This document shows, piece by piece, positions 37,635 to 51,335 of a DNA stretch of 64,000 nt. The stretch is taken from positions 3,958,913 to 4,022,912 of the forward strand of contig CM040450.1 of assembly GCA_022749755.1 (NCBI GenBank). Reading direction: 5' to 3'. The notes under the pieces were generated by a model, which saw nothing but the letters and a program-made list of their open reading frames with translations, searched no databases and had not been told where the DNA came from. A program made the position numbers and the translations under genes. Source of the stretch: Azadirachta indica. Lineage: Eukaryota > Streptophyta > Magnoliopsida > Sapindales > Meliaceae. Numbering within the stretch: the first letter of the stretch is position 1; each line of letters begins with the position of its first letter.

Positions 37635-40541
37635 CTAACACTTGGGAAAATCAGCAGGTGGAGGCGGCAACCTAGTCGACGGAGTCGGCCCATTCTCAAC
37701 GACAAAAGCTGTGGCCAAGCCCCACGGCAAGTGTACGTCCAGATGGCAGTGCATGATCCAAACACCTGTAAAGTTCAAAGTCACATAAACATTATTAATT
37801 AGTTGACTCTCAAAACGTACGTCTTCTACTTGCTTTTTAGGGTTTAAACTTTCAACGATCAGTTGGACTATCACTTTCATATGCAGCATGCATGCTTAAT
37901 CTACAGCTAAGTTAAAGACATTAACCCACCAACCGCGTTTGAGAAATAATTTTGATTGGCTAGTTAATATTTTAATTAATTGGGAAGTTGTTATAGAAAA
38001 TTAACCTGGATTATTAGCACGGAATCTGATAACAGCCCATCCTCCGACAGGAACCGCGATGGTGTTACGCCTTTGTGGGTTGACGAAATTGAACTTCTTA
38101 CTGTCTGTTTTGGGGTTATAGTTTCCAAATCCTTGAGCCAGTACGTGGAAGTCGAAGCCATGAAGATGCATGGGATGATTCTCCACAGCGAGCAAAGCTG
38201 TGTTTTGCAGGACCATCTGCACCGTCGAATTGAACTTCAATTTCTTGACGCTCGTTGATTTTGGAGCAAATAGCAGCGAGGCGTTATTGCTGTTGTTCTG
38301 ATTTGTGTAGTCAAATTTGATCGGCGGGTTGTTAGGAAAATCTGGTGTGTAGACTCCGCCCACGTTGAAGAAAAATGCTTGTAAAATAGACAAACTTGTG
38401 GGGAACTGGAATGAGTGATTGTTCATGCTGGCAGAGAATCGCTGCCCGTTTGGACCTTGACACGTGGCATTTGCTGCACAACGATCAAGCGCTAATCCTA
38501 CGGTCACGAACATATGCTCGTCCACGTCACGTGGAACTGGGACCCACTGAGGTCCATTCACTAAACCAGTTAAGTTACTGTAGAACTTGTGAGCTGTAGG
38601 CGTGTCGGTAAAATTTGGTAGAATCGGCATTATGGGAGTAGCTGACGTGGAACCCTCGTAGACGATGATGCCTCTGGTGGTAGTGTTATCAAACTGTATC
38701 TGCGGAGCGCTAGCATATGCTCTCGCAGCCATATAATAAGAACCCACCGGCTGGTCGGCTTTGAGCAAAACGTCCACCGTCTGGCCAGGGGCAATCACAA
38801 CGACGTCGGTGACGTATGGGTTGGTGTAGCTAGCGTCGACGCTGACAACTGTCATCTTGTGATTGGCTATCTTGTAGAAAAGCTGATTATTGAGTGCAGC
38901 GTTGATTATACGGAGGAGATAAGTCTTTCCTTGCACCACGGTCAGCTTGTATGTTTCTGATAAACAGGTAAAACCATAGGATGGTATCAGACGAATGCAA
39001 TTGCATCATATTTTTTCAATGCTTATAAAACAACAGAATGAACAAATACTGACTATTTTGAGAGCATGGATAGAGGTCTCCGGGCCTTCCATTAATGGTG
39101 TAAGCATCGGAAACATTAGGACCTCCACCTGAAATCGCGGCCTGGTTCGCAACATCGATAACATTAGCATTCCACCACTCTCCTGCAAGAGCATAGGAGT
39201 TTAAATTAGCAGTCCGTTTATTGTTATCGAATTTTCGTGCTAGTTATTACTAATCAATGAAAAAAAATTAATAAGAAAGGCCATGTGTGTATACCCAGTA
39301 AGATGGGGACTTCTTTGTCAGGTTTAGGGAATGGATACTTGTGGCCTTCTCTTGGGCGAATGATAAGGGCACCGTAGACGGTGGCGCGTAGCCATGAGAC
39401 GTGAGCATGCCACCACAGGGTTCCTTCTTGATTGATGATATTAAATTTGTAGGTGTAGCTAGTTCCAGGTCTGATTGGACATTGAGTTATCATGTTAGGT
39501 CCGTCTGCCCAGCCACTAAGTAACTGAAATATTCCATGCCTGCACGAAAAAATTTTCGTTAATTCCATGATGTATATAAACATCAGTTTTCTGAACCAAA
39601 ATAGAAAAAAAAAAATTAGGATTCAAACGTGAAAACAATAACATAACAGATATTTGCTGACCATGCCAACGTGAAATAGTAGTATTGAGCGTCTTCATTG
39701 TATTTAGGTTATCAAATTTATGTGTATATTAATTAATACAGTAGTGGTTGGAGAAATATTCTTATTGATTACATGAATTGGACTTTTATTCATGGAAATT
39801 AAGATATGCGTATAATTAATATTGAACTGTTCCTTATTATTGTGAAAATGAAACTGAGTATGAGAGACTTGTTGGATTAAAATGAAAAGTAAAACCTAAT
39901 GTGGTTGACGAGGTGTACATAAAGTGAGGTTTAATCGAGAAAACGTAGACATTTATCTCAAGAATTAGTCAAGAATAATCAGTAATTCTGCCGCGGTATG
40001 AGAAAAAAAAAATGGAAATTTTGTAATGAAAATTTAGTGAATTTATTGGCAAATTCATACTGCTTCGCAAAACTTAGTAATATTCTAAACGCTTAATCTT
40101 AACATCTAAGGATTAAAATTAAAATTACCAGTGAATAGTGAGGTTATAAGGTGACTTGTTAAAGACATGAACAACCAGAGTGTCACCCTCTTTAACACGT
40201 ATAGTTGGGCCAGGTAGACTTCCGTTAACTGCAGTTATCACTTGCTGTCTGCACAGCCGTCCGATGGTCAAGTTTTGCACCTGATAAAATTGAAATACGA
40301 ACAACTGTTATTGTTTAGGAAACCAAAAGCTACTGTTTTGTAATAAAATATAGAACGTGTTTGTTTTTGTGTTGCATGCGTCGCTAATTATTACAGCGAG
40401 AATGAGTACTACTACTATTCTACAACAGCAGGGTAAGCAGATAATTACATGGAATGTGTGTTCTACGATTGCAGCAGAAGCCAACGAAGAAGAAGCCAGA
40501 AGAGCAAAAGCGCATGCTAGCAGAAGCATCGAACGGGCCAT
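37635..40541 (-). CDS. LAC7: Laccase (multicopper oxidase), LAC7-like
   Basis: Secreted blue copper oxidase that oxidises monolignols and other phenolics while reducing oxygen to water in the cell wall. There are six exons on the minus strand: 40541-40449, 40280-40129, 39539-39295, 39182-39054, 38956-38006 and 37765-37635, giving 566 residues, normal for plant laccases. A signal peptide occupies the first 24 or so residues ([18 protein letters not shown]). The copper ligands are all present: HWHG (split by intron 2), WWHAH, HPMHLHG and HCHLDVH in the last exon. The chain ends PADFPKC. An upstream in-frame ATG at 40577 would add 12 residues. The later ATG sits directly before the signal peptide and is preferred. 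A site antisense to miR397 lies at 38887-38907. The symbol follows gene neighbourhood and is less certain than the family. Confidence 0.93.
38887..38907 (-). promoter_or_regulatory. miR397-like target site in laccase mRNA
   Basis: The plus strand, antisense to the mRNA, matches the miR397a sequence as I remember it at 19 of 21 positions. The mismatches are at miRNA positions 2 and 21, and positions 9-12 around the cleavage site pair perfectly. miR397 is a conserved plant regulator of laccases. The site lies over the conserved IINAALN segment. Confidence 0.7.
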
Positions 40542-40664
40542 GTTGAAGAAGATTTTGTTAGCTATAGACTGCAACAAGAGGAGCAGAATTCTATAAAAAG
40601 CTTATGCCAACGAAGAAATTGGAAACCTATGTGAGATGATGGGAAAAGGAAGCTCGGGCTTCCT

Positions 40665-40671
40665 TTATATA
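40665..40671 (-). promoter_or_regulatory. TATA box of laccase gene
   Basis: TATATAA on the minus strand, within CTTATATAAAGG, 124 bases upstream of the chosen laccase ATG. No ATG lies between it and the alternative upstream start at 40577. Confidence 0.7.
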
Positions 40672-43600
40672 AGGAACAACTTGTGGTACTTCTACGAACG
40701 TGCCCTAAAATTTTTAAACATAAAATCCTTCTTTCTTCTATGAAATCTCAACTGCTACATCTAAATTGAATAAAAATAAAATATGTGAACAGGCTCTTAA
40801 TATTTGACTGAGTTGCGTGATAACCTAGTTAAAGCCAAAAAAAATTGGTGGGTTTGTGATAAGGATTAATACTCGATAGGGCCATTAATGAATTACTAGA
40901 ACTTCCGTTATCTAACAGCTTAAGTTCGGCCATCAAAATATACATACATATATAACTAAAAACACAAAGTCATAGAAATTTGGTATCATCAAGCAAAACA
41001 AAACAATCTCTTTTGAATTAAGTAACCTTGACAATGACGCATATGCTTTGGGTAATCTCCGTGTTCTTATACCTTTTCAACTAATGTATGCTTTAATTTT
41101 TCCATGGCAAAAACAACAACAGTTGTATTGGAATTATGTCTTTCAGTTATTACCTCAATTTTCTTGCTGTTTTATTAAGCAATTCCAGGTATTACTGCAA
41201 TTACTGGTTCTTTCCATGTTTTTGGTTTGAAAGAATTAGTGGCCAAATTAATTAATTCACAAGCATCGACCGTGTCTCCAATTCCAGAATCATTTACTGC
41301 AGGTATTTGATTAAGTCAAATTGCCAAGATTGTCAATTGTCCCTGATTTAGTTTTAATTACTACTAAGCTAAGCAATCACACCAGCACATTCACAACCAA
41401 TTTATTTTACCCATTATATATAAAATTAAAATTTTCAAATGTCAATAATCCCAAGTTGCAACCGTCCAATTAATTTATGTTCAATAATACAGAGACTGTC
41501 AAAAGGAATTAAATTAAGTTAAATTATTTGAAGAGTCGTGTAATAGAATTAATGATTTTATGGAGGAGCATCGATGTAATTGCTTCGTGATAATTGATTG
41601 GCTTGAAAAAAATCATATAAGATTTGCTAATCAACTGCATCCCTTCTAGCTAATTAAGGAATAGTTTGGTTTAAAAAAAGAATGAATGATTTTTTGTACT
41701 CATATATCACCCCTCGGTGGCAGCTCCAGAATTTTATTTCAGAGGCTACATTTGGCAAATCCAAATGATCTGTACAAGTCATTTCTTTTGATCAACTCTT
41801 CTTATACATATTAATTCATGCTATATTAATTCTTTATGTCTGTATTACAAGCAATATTCGTATTATTTTTTCAATTAATCATTACATTCATTAGGATTTG
41901 AATTACGAGTTTGATATAAAAAAAAAAATTCAGTGTCTTATGATTTACATATAAATAAAAATTGTGTGAAGACGAATCTAATAACTTGATATGGTGAAGA
42001 TGTATAAGTTTAAAAAAAAATTATTAGCAGTACTGCTAATTTTTTTATGTTGCTTTAAACTTGGGTTTAATTTAAATTATTTATATTCCTCTCTAATCAT
42101 TGTTAATCACTATACTATGTCCCCTTCAAATCGAAATTTAATTTTACATATATAATGGGAATTAGCTCTTCTTGTCCAAACGTCAGATGGGATACAGATA
42201 AGCTAGTTGAATTTGCCAACTCAAATTAATAAAACATTTTTTTTTCTGCATTATTCCTTTTCAAAGAAAAATTGCATATGCAAAATCCATGGTAATTACT
42301 TGTTAATTAATCTTGAATGTTTGAAAATTCAACTGGGGAATGAACATAATCCAATTGTTAATTAGGGGTGTGTGTGTTTGTGTGTGTGTGTATACGTGCG
42401 TCAACTAATTAAGTTAATTCTATAGTAGGTTGCTTTTGAATCTTATGCCAGTTGGAAAATTTCCCAATTTGAAAAAGTTAGTTTAATTATTTACTAATCG
42501 AAAGAAGAAAGAAAGAACGATCAACTTTAAAATTATCTTTACTTTTTTGCATCTCACATTCTTAGAAGAAAAGAGACGAGATCGAAGAAGATTCTGATGC
42601 CGGTGAAGATATATACTACCGCATTATCATACCAAGCTGTGTCGTGAGAACTCGACTAATCAGAAACTTGGATCCCCTTTTGACCCATTAAAATTATAAT
42701 AAATTAATTACAGAAATTAATATTACACCAAATCGAACTAAAATTTTATGTCATTAAATAATTTATTAAGACCCTTAAATCTAAATTTTATCAAGTCAAC
42801 AAAACCTCTACTTGTGGGGGAAGCATTTGGAGATGAAATAAGTCATAATACACTAATTTAATGAATAAAAAGGTCATATTCAAAGTCGTTATTTTTGTCC
42901 AAACAGCTCTTAACCAATCATAGTATTAAATATTTTCTATTTATACAAAATATATAATAATTTTATAGAAGGCCAGGGGTTTGAGAAAACGTTCAAGGGT
43001 TGTATTGTTTGTTATGTGTTAGGTAGATTCTGACTAAATAAATAAATAAATAAATATATACATATTAATTTATTTTCTTAGATCGATAGATGAAAGTTGG
43101 TCACTTGTCTTGGCTTCCAAGATTATTCTCCAGTCCACTGGTTTCATTTTCGCGTAACATACTAAAATTTTCTTCCTTATAAGCTATATACATATGTTGA
43201 ATATTCACTGAGTTCTCAATTCTATCCAATTAAATAGATCAATTTTATATAGATTAGATTATTGTAAAAAGAATTAGTATTAAACAAAGACGTTGAAAAA
43301 TTATTAATAATGTGCATATATAGTGTGCAACATTATATACATTATGTTAAATTTTACCAACGTATTATGTATTCATAAAATATTATACTAAAAGTTGGTT
43401 CAATTTGCATGCATGTCTTGAGTGGATCCAATAATAGACCAACTATTGAAGGGCTAAATAATTAAGATAATGAAAAACGTGAACAAAAAACAGGTGAAAA
43501 TTGGTCATCGGCTTCGGCTCTCGTTACTGTGGGCGGATGTACATAATTATTTTTTTTATAAAATAATCATCATAATCTGGTTTGCATATATATTAATTCT

Positions 43601-43711
43601 AGAAAATTATGAAGTCACATAGAATTGGTAAACCTAACAATTTGGTTGTGATCACATCCGATGTTGATTTATACAGTTATTTACATGTGTTATTGAGAAA
43701 ATTTGAGCCAC

Positions 43712-43761
<50 letters not shown>
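43712..43761. repeat. (AAT)n microsatellite
   Basis: About sixteen uninterrupted AAT units in intergenic DNA. Confidence 0.95.
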
Positions 43762-43762
<1 letters not shown>

Positions 43763-45447
43763 CAATAAAAGAACAACATCCATTTCTTCATCTAAGACAC
43801 AACAAAGTTTAGCTTTCTAAGAAACCAACTCCGAAATCATTTAATTTATAGTAGTAATAATTAGTGTGAGACATTATATTAATATATTTGAATTTGGCTT
43901 TTAATAATTGCTTCTTAGCTGGGGATATTTACATACTTGAATGTTTTTTCTTCTTCTTGTTCTTTCTTCGTACTTTAATCTTGGATCGTCTTCCACAGTG
44001 AACTAAAAGACAACCAACTTGAACAATGCTTTAGAATAATATGTATTAAAGAAAATGCAAGTGGTATATATGCATGAACTCGTTATTCATTGTAATTGAG
44101 TATACAATTAAAATTGGTTCTCACGTTAATAATTTTGTCCTTTATGCAATTAACGTTTTGTGGTTTTCATGTATTAATTTGGGACTAACAATAAAAAGAC
44201 GTGGGAGTATTGGGTACTATAAAATTCCACACACGGCAAGCAACTTTCTTTAGGCTTTATTTTGTTTTCATTTTATGGTCTTAACATTGTGATTCGGTGA
44301 AAGGTTAAAGTCTCCTTAGAGATCAACTTAACTTCGTGAGGCTAATGGTGTCAAAATTATCTCAACTTGCCTACTTACTGTTCACAGTGGAAAATTCAAA
44401 TTTTAAAACATTCACTTTGATTATATATGTTGAATAATTTTTTTTTTTTTGCAATTACCATCTATAGAAATGAAGCTTTGTTAAAATAGTTAAAAAAAAA
44501 TAAGAAATCATAAAACATCTTATATTAAGTGACACGTTTTGCTTAACTTCAAAAATAAAAATTAAAAAAACTTTAGTTACGTATCAATTTTTAAGAGGAT
44601 TCATTATCTTTTAACTAATATTTGATATTATCTGCTTTCATTTATAATTATTGTAATTTTGAAGTTATATTTCCCCGATATCAAACCTATCCTAAACAAT
44701 GAGTAGGTTGATTGTATTGTTTTTATTAATTGTTGGTCATAGTCCGTAGCTTGAGCTACCACCAATAGTTTAATTTGTACACGTGCGGTCCACAGATTTG
44801 CCATCATGGGACGGGTAGCTATTAGTTGGGCTAAATTTCAAATCCTTCAACAACTGGATTTACTAAATATCTCCCGCACTCTGTCCGAGTGGATTGCAAT
44901 CAGATTGAGCAGAGGGCCCAACCCGTGTTAATTTTGGGCTAGCCCTTGTTGATATTGCCGCCCACCAATTGTAGATTTCTCCCGCCACTCTAGAACGGGA
45001 TCAGGTCAACTCGTGTTTATACCAAGTTGAAAGTTTGTTTCTTCATCATGAAAATTCGCAAAACATGATTATCATTATCCCCGACTTTTTCTACCGAACG
45101 CCGTCTCCGGTTACATTTAGAATAAAATTACATTTCTAACCTCATTGTTTAATTTTTTCTTTTTTGTGATTATTTCTATTCCAGACAGGGCCTATAAAGT
45201 TTATAACTCTAATCGCCGGTCTATTTCCCCTCCCTTTTTTATGCCTTTTCTTGGAGGTTTTATTTTTACGAAATGAAGGTTTTTACTAAAGCAAAAACAA
45301 AAAATGTGTACATATAAATATAAATAATATTTTGTCCAAAAATATTCTAAAAGGGTGTATCAGTAATTAAAGAAGGATACATCGGTCATTGCAAGAAAAC
45401 GACCAAATGTAAAACAGGTTAGAAAGGAATCCCCGAAACAGTTTCCC

Positions 45448-45454
45448 TATAAAT
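45448..45454 (+). promoter_or_regulatory. TATA box of MYB gene
   Basis: TATAAAT within CCCTATAAATTA, 101 bases upstream of the MYB ATG. The leader contains a (ACAA)n-like run at 45516-45530. Confidence 0.65.
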
Positions 45455-45548
45455 TAATTCAGCTGTCTTTCACTTCACATCACACTAGCAGTTAAGTGAG
45501 GTCCGGTCTGTAATAAACAAACAAACAAACATTCAAATAAAGAGCAAC

Positions 45549-47635
45549 ATGGAACCAGAAACGAAAACGGAAAAGGCCGAAGCAACGGCAATCGAAATCG
45601 ATGGCGCTGATGCTGGAGACGGTGGAGAAGCTGCCACCGAGGGCGCGGATGATGGCGGTGGGAGCGGCGATGATTCCGTTCTGGTCGTTCGGGAGGGAAG
45701 TAGAAAAGGCGGCAAAAGCCGAGTGAAGGGGCCTTGGTCTCCCGAAGAGGATGCGATATTAAGCGAACTCGTGGGCAAGTTTGGGGCGAGGAATTGGAGT
45801 TTGATTGCCCGAGGAATTGCTGGTCGCTCCGGCAAGTCTTGTAGGCTCAGGTGGTGTAATCAGCTTGACCCAGCCGTCAAACGCAAGCCGTTTACTGGTA
45901 TATCTTCATTACGATCATAATAATTATCCCCACTGTTTGAGTAACAAGCCCTTTCTGAAAAAATTTGATCTTGCATGAATTTGTGAATGCGGTTCTCTTT
46001 TTCAAGTTTTGATCTTTTTGATGTTGAATTAAGGGTTAGTCACTAATCATCCTGCATTAGAAGCTATGCATGTTAAAATTTGTTCTATATTTTATTAATT
46101 TTGGGAATTAACTGGAACTCTGAGGTTTTATTTGTGTAGGCTATGCAGATTGTTTTTAACTATAGTTGCTAATGACTTGAAATAAGTTGGACTATGGTAT
46201 ATGTTTATGAATTTTTTATATTGAGTGTGTGTGGATTTATTTCTTTAAATTTATGCACATATGTCGAATAAACATGAGAGTAATGTAGAAAGTAGTGTAG
46301 AGATTTATATCAAAGATGCCGAGGTCGAGATAAGACAACACTACAATTAGAGAAAGTTTTCCTCATAGCATAGGCCTAGAGTATAAATTTAGAATGTATA
46401 TGTTTTCGGATCCCTGTTAATATAGCATATTAATTACTTTGGTTCCCTAATTTGGGCACAACTGCTAGTGCTGGCACACAGACGTGATTCTGTAATGTAG
46501 TATGTAGGCAAGCATATTGTTGGGCACTTTTATGGTTTCCGTACGAAATCAAGCCTATTACTTATGTCCGATGACAATAAAGACTACGTAAGTACCCTAT
46601 CTGCTGCTCATCGACCCTTAAAGTTTCCCGGCTTGTAATTGTCTGCATGTAATGTTGGAAAAGATATGTCACAATTGGAAACATATTCTAGCATGTCATT
46701 TATTGCATTTAATTGATGTTAGTGCTCCTGATGACTAGACTGACTCAACCTAAATTGTTTCAGATGAGGAGGATCGAATTATAGTTAAAGCTCATGCGGT
46801 TCATGGAAACAAATGGGCAGTAATTGCTAGGCTTTTACCAGGTAGGACAGATAACGCTATTAAAAACCATTGGAATTCCACCCTAAGGCGCCGCACCATG
46901 GAGACTGACAGGATAAAGAAGCTTGGATCTGTAAATATGATGGAAGACACGAGCATGGATAAGACCAGAGCATCATCTGAAGAAACTCTTTCTTGTGGTG
47001 ATGTCAATTCATTAAAGTCATTGGAGGGAAAAGATGTTAGTTCTCTGGAGAATTTGGATAATCATTATGAAGACAAATCTCTAACAGAAGTTCCATCTAG
47101 TCATGAAGCAAAAGAGCCACCTACTCTTTTCCGTCCTGTGGCACGGGTTAGTGCTTTTAGTGTTTACAATACAAGAGATGTTCCACATGTTGCTTCAATG
47201 CATCTGAGGCCAACTCCATTACAAGGACCTTTAGTTCAAGCATCAATGCCAGATGCCGGCATCTGCAAATTGCTTGAAGGAGTTTATGGGGAGCGGATGG
47301 TGCCTCACTGGTGTGGCTATGGCTGCTGTGGGACCCAAGGTGGTGGAAATTGTCTAAACTCTTTGTTGGGGCCTGAATTTGTGGATTTTTCAGAGCCCCC
47401 AACCTTTCCAAGTTATGAGTTGGCTGCAATAGCCACTGACATAAGTAACCTTGCTTGGCTGAAAAGTGGGTTGGAGAATAGCAGTGTCAGAGTAATGGGT
47501 GACGTAGCTGGTAGGATAAAAACTAATGGGTCCCAAATGCAAATGGGCGATGCAGCAGGAAGGTCAGTATCTAATGGGCTTCAAATGCCAATGAGTAGTA
47601 CGTCTGGTAAGATACTATTACTGGATCACATGTAA
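45549..47635 (+). CDS. MYB1: R2R3-MYB transcription factor, MYB1/MYB25/MYB109 type
   Basis: Nuclear DNA-binding regulator. There are two exons, 45549-45897 and 46764-47635, giving 406 residues. An acidic Gly/Asp/Glu-rich N-terminus (residues 1 to about 55) precedes R2 ([16 protein letters not shown] to LRWCNQL, about 62-106) and R3 ([14 protein letters not shown] to [12 protein letters not shown], about 114-162). In R3 the first Trp is replaced by Phe, as usual in plant R2R3 proteins. The single intron falls in R3 just after [26 protein letters not shown] is characteristic of the subgroup with Arabidopsis MYB1, MYB25 and MYB109. The C-terminus carries a 16-residue tandem repeat (47495-47590) and ends soon after. 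A consensus-like donor (GTAAGA at 47607) inside the final repeat leaves open a spliced, longer C-terminus. Targets cannot be inferred from sequence. Confidence 0.9.
47495..47590 (+). repeat. 48-bp tandem repeat in MYB coding sequence
   Basis: Two in-frame 48-bp units (47495-47542 and 47543-47590) encode [16 protein letters not shown] and [17 protein letters not shown] third, truncated and degenerate unit begins at 47591 (MSSTSGKI). The copies differ at many bases, so the duplication is not very recent. Confidence 0.85.
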
Positions 47636-50600
47636 ATGGGGTGTTTTAAGGAGATAGGAGATTACAACAAATAACCAAATTTCCAATTTGAAGTATATGC
47701 TGATATGGTATGAAAATATATTGGTCAGCAGCACTTTTCTGCTTCCATCTTAAGTTTAGGCTATGGATTGAGGATAATGACTGTCTCACTACCTACTACT
47801 GGAGTTGCAGGAACATAGAAGTCCAATTAAGAAAAAGATATGTAAGTTTTAGAATCACTAATACTTAATGATAGGCACTGTGTGATTAAGAATCAAGCAT
47901 CCTTATCAGAGACTTGTGATTGCTGTTGAGAAGTCATGGATAAAGGAAGAATGATGAAGACCTACAGTAGAGGCTTTTCAATACTATTTCAATTTGTTTA
48001 GGTGACTTAAATTTTGTTCTTAGGCTAGGTAATGTGAGAACTCTGGTCTGTTTTTAGTTCTGCTAAAGAATCAAATGTTATATGGTACATAAGAACAGGG
48101 CCATGATGTTCTGGTTTTTTCAATTTATAAATTGTTTTGTATTTGAGTCAAACATTGGTGATTAAATTTCATAAAGTGGAATCATATTTATTATCTATAT
48201 CCACTCCGTACTTTTCATAATTGTATCATTTTGGCTCTTAGTTTTGGCATCCTACATCATCGTAGCCTGCATAGCAGCTTGTTCCTGCATAATCAGCGTC
48301 ACTTACATATTTCATTGACTTTGGTCTTTATAGAATTGAAATTTGCATATCAAATATTACAATGGTTAGATTGGCCAGAAAATTAAGATTTAAGTGTGTC
48401 TGGTTGGGTTTTCTTTCATCTTAATTTATGGCTGGTGATGGATTTGTCTTTTTGGCAATTGTGTTGTGTGGTGGTAAGACTAGGAAAAAGTAGAGGTGGG
48501 ATCTTTTTCCAGATTGCATGAGTAGAAAGCTGACTCTATGGAGCCATTTTATTAGTTGCTAGTCAAATCTAATTGCAAAATGCAGGAATATCTCCAAACA
48601 TTCCCCATGCCCAGACCGTTTTGAAAGGCTAGGAGTGGAGTTTGATTCAAAGTGGATGACTATCTGGGGTCATAAAATCGCAAGTGCTAAGATTAGTGAG
48701 GGGGAAATGAACGCTTTTTTAGTGATATATAATCCTCACCATTTACATTTGCAATGGAAGTGTGTTTTGATTTTTCTTCCGTCAATATAGATACCGCAAG
48801 GAACATGATGCAATAAAGAATAGATTTCCAATATGCCCTTTCAGATGAAGGATGATAGTGACACATTTTTGGTGGAGTTTGGAAGTGTCAACATTTACTG
48901 CTGCAACTGCTTTTACCTTAAAATCCAGGTTAGTGGAAGTCCTTAAACGCGTTTACCTCTATTTTGTATTGTTTAATTGAAACCATTACCAAAAATATTC
49001 TGAGCACAAAACATACGTTTTAAGAAGAAAATATGAAGAAAATGTTTTTATGGTTGTCTACTTGTGAAATCCGAAACTCAGAATATCGAAGAAGTATTTG
49101 GCAAACAAACACAACAACTGGACCCAAGGTGAGTTAGCAGATTATGTCCTTCTACTCACCTAGTTTGAATCAAATTGTAAATGGGCCCAATCCATCCATG
49201 TTTCATGTAATTTATAATGTGTTTGCTGCCAAACTGCTCTCCTGAAAGCAAAAGAACAAGAAAATATTATTAAACAAAATCAAATGAAGGATTGAACTGT
49301 TGTGTACCATTTTGTATTCCATTGCAGTTTACTAGCCCCACCACCCACATGTACGCTGCCGCTGTAAATTACTAGCTCCTCTTTCAGAAATATGGACAGT
49401 TCCACCATGACGTGTGAAAAGCTTTCCCATACGATTTTTTATCCATTTGGGGTTGTTGGTTACATATAATTTTCATCTCATCAAACCTTTTATATATATA
49501 TATATATATATTATTAAAATATATATATATATATAGGAGTGATATTAATGCAGATACAATTAATATTCTTTATATATATATATAATGTTATAGAAATAGA
49601 ATTATTAAATTTGAATAAAAAATAGTTGTACAAGGTTGGTAATTCGGAAATAAATAAGTGGAATGTAAGATAGTAGTACATATGAGACTTGTCGACTTGT
49701 GAACACGAGATTTTTTTAATTTGTAATTTCTTAACTTACATATTTTATATTATTAAAGATCTTAATTTATTTAAAAACAAAAAAGTTGTATACTTAAATT
49801 GACAATTTGCTACTGTATGGTATTAAATTCATCAATTAAACTGCGAATAAAGTAAATGAGCGACGAAATTCTTTTCACGCGAAAGGGGTTAAAAACGAAG
49901 GAAAAGCTTCTACGAATTGAAGGAAGCAATTAATTGGACAGTCCAGTCCTCATAAGTCATATCATTATCGGTTTTATCCTATTGTCAGTTTATGATAGTT
50001 GTTTTGGGGTCTTTCAGAATCACGTTGTTTTGGAATTTCCTTCTTTTTCCTCTTTTACGGCTATAAATTAATTAATAAATAAATAAATAATAGCTTTTGC
50101 GTTGCTCACCCAAAGCAGCAGTTCAGTTCAGTGCAGACAGTCTCAGCTTCATACGTGTCACGGGCCTTGATGTGGTCCACCCTCAGTCAAGACTGTTTTT
50201 ACGACAATATCTGATGGTTCGAGACTTTATCCCCTGCTTCGCCTGCCTTCCTGTCTTCATGTATAGCCTCGGATCCCACCAATTATGTGTTGGTGTGGCT
50301 ATCATTTATTGGGTTCTCTTTTTATTTTTTTCTAGGAAAAAAAAAAAAACAGGCAGAATCTAGTAGGTTAGTTTGATTACCAAGTTATTCAATCTGACAT
50401 TTATATTTAATTTGAAGCTAATGAACAAATAAAATAATATAATTATTTTTTCTACCAATTTTTAACAATTTAATTGTTAAATTATTATTAATAATTAAAA
50501 TATATATTATTTTATTATTGAATAATAATTCTGACATATACCAAAAGCTCGCTCCACGGAAAAAATAAACAAATAGAAAATGGAAATAACTATACAAATG

Positions 50601-51335
50601 TAGAAGTAAATAAACTATTAAAAGCTTTGAAATAAAATAATTAATAATAAATACTATATAATCATATTACCGTATTTCCGACGCATGGAAAAAAACAAAG
50701 AGAAAAGGAAAACGACAAAACACAATGGATCATCCGACATGTGATAATATAATCTTAGAAATTTCTTTGCGACTGAGTTCCGCTTTCAAGGAGAAAGTCT
50801 GTCTTGATTCTCAACCGTCCGATCTCAACTCAGATTCACGCTAACACACAAACTGAAACCATCGGACGTATAGAATCTACCAAGACAAAGATCCCAAGTA
50901 CGCAAGATCAAGTCTTTAATTAATTAATTAATTAATTTTTTCTATTTGTCTTTCACTTTATCAAATGAAATCGCTTCTCAGTTTCTCTGTACCCACTGCT
51001 CGTTTTCTGTTCTTCTTTGCAGTGGGTTTCAGTCCAAGTTTCTTAGCAAAAGCATCAGTTTTTGTCTTGTAGACCATTGTTAATTACTTGCGTTCTTCAT
51101 TATAAGCCAACGAGGCTTGTAAAGTTGTAACCTTTCTTATTTTTCTTTTCTTATTTTAAACGTTCTTTACTTTCTTCTTCTTCTTCTTCCTCGGGAGTGT
51201 TGAATCTTGTTATCGGAGACATTAATGGAGTTGGGAGATCACCTAATCCAATACCCACTTCTATAAATCTTCACATTTTATCGTACCATTATTTGTTCAA
51301 AGCTTTTTTAATGCTTCCAAGTGTTTCCAATAATA
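47636..51335. other. Intergenic region between MYB and RING-CH genes
   Basis: The first several hundred bases are MYB 3' untranslated region or a possible downstream exon. The remainder is AT-rich, with a TA-rich inverted repeat at about 49488-49535 and a (TTAA)n run at 50919-50936. An open frame of 88 codons (50097-50363, plus) has no domain I recognise and no supporting promoter. The last few hundred bases, with TTCTTCTTC tracts, are RING-CH leader. Confidence 0.5.

Larger units (their letters stand above)
40542..45548. other. Long divergent intergenic region between laccase and MYB genes
   Basis: The left end is the laccase promoter, with its TATA box at 40665. The middle is AT-rich, with short GT, AAATA and (AAT)n microsatellites (e.g. 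43712-43761) and no credible open frame. The right end, from about 44740, is less AT-rich and contains AGAGGGCCCAACCC and TTGGGCTAGCCC blocks (site II-like TGGGCY motifs), then the MYB TATA box. Confidence 0.55.

Noticed and set aside
50097..50363. 88-codon frame upstream of the RING-CH gene
   Set aside because: No initiating ATG at the frame start, and it ends in a poly-Lys run from an A tract. No domain recognised.
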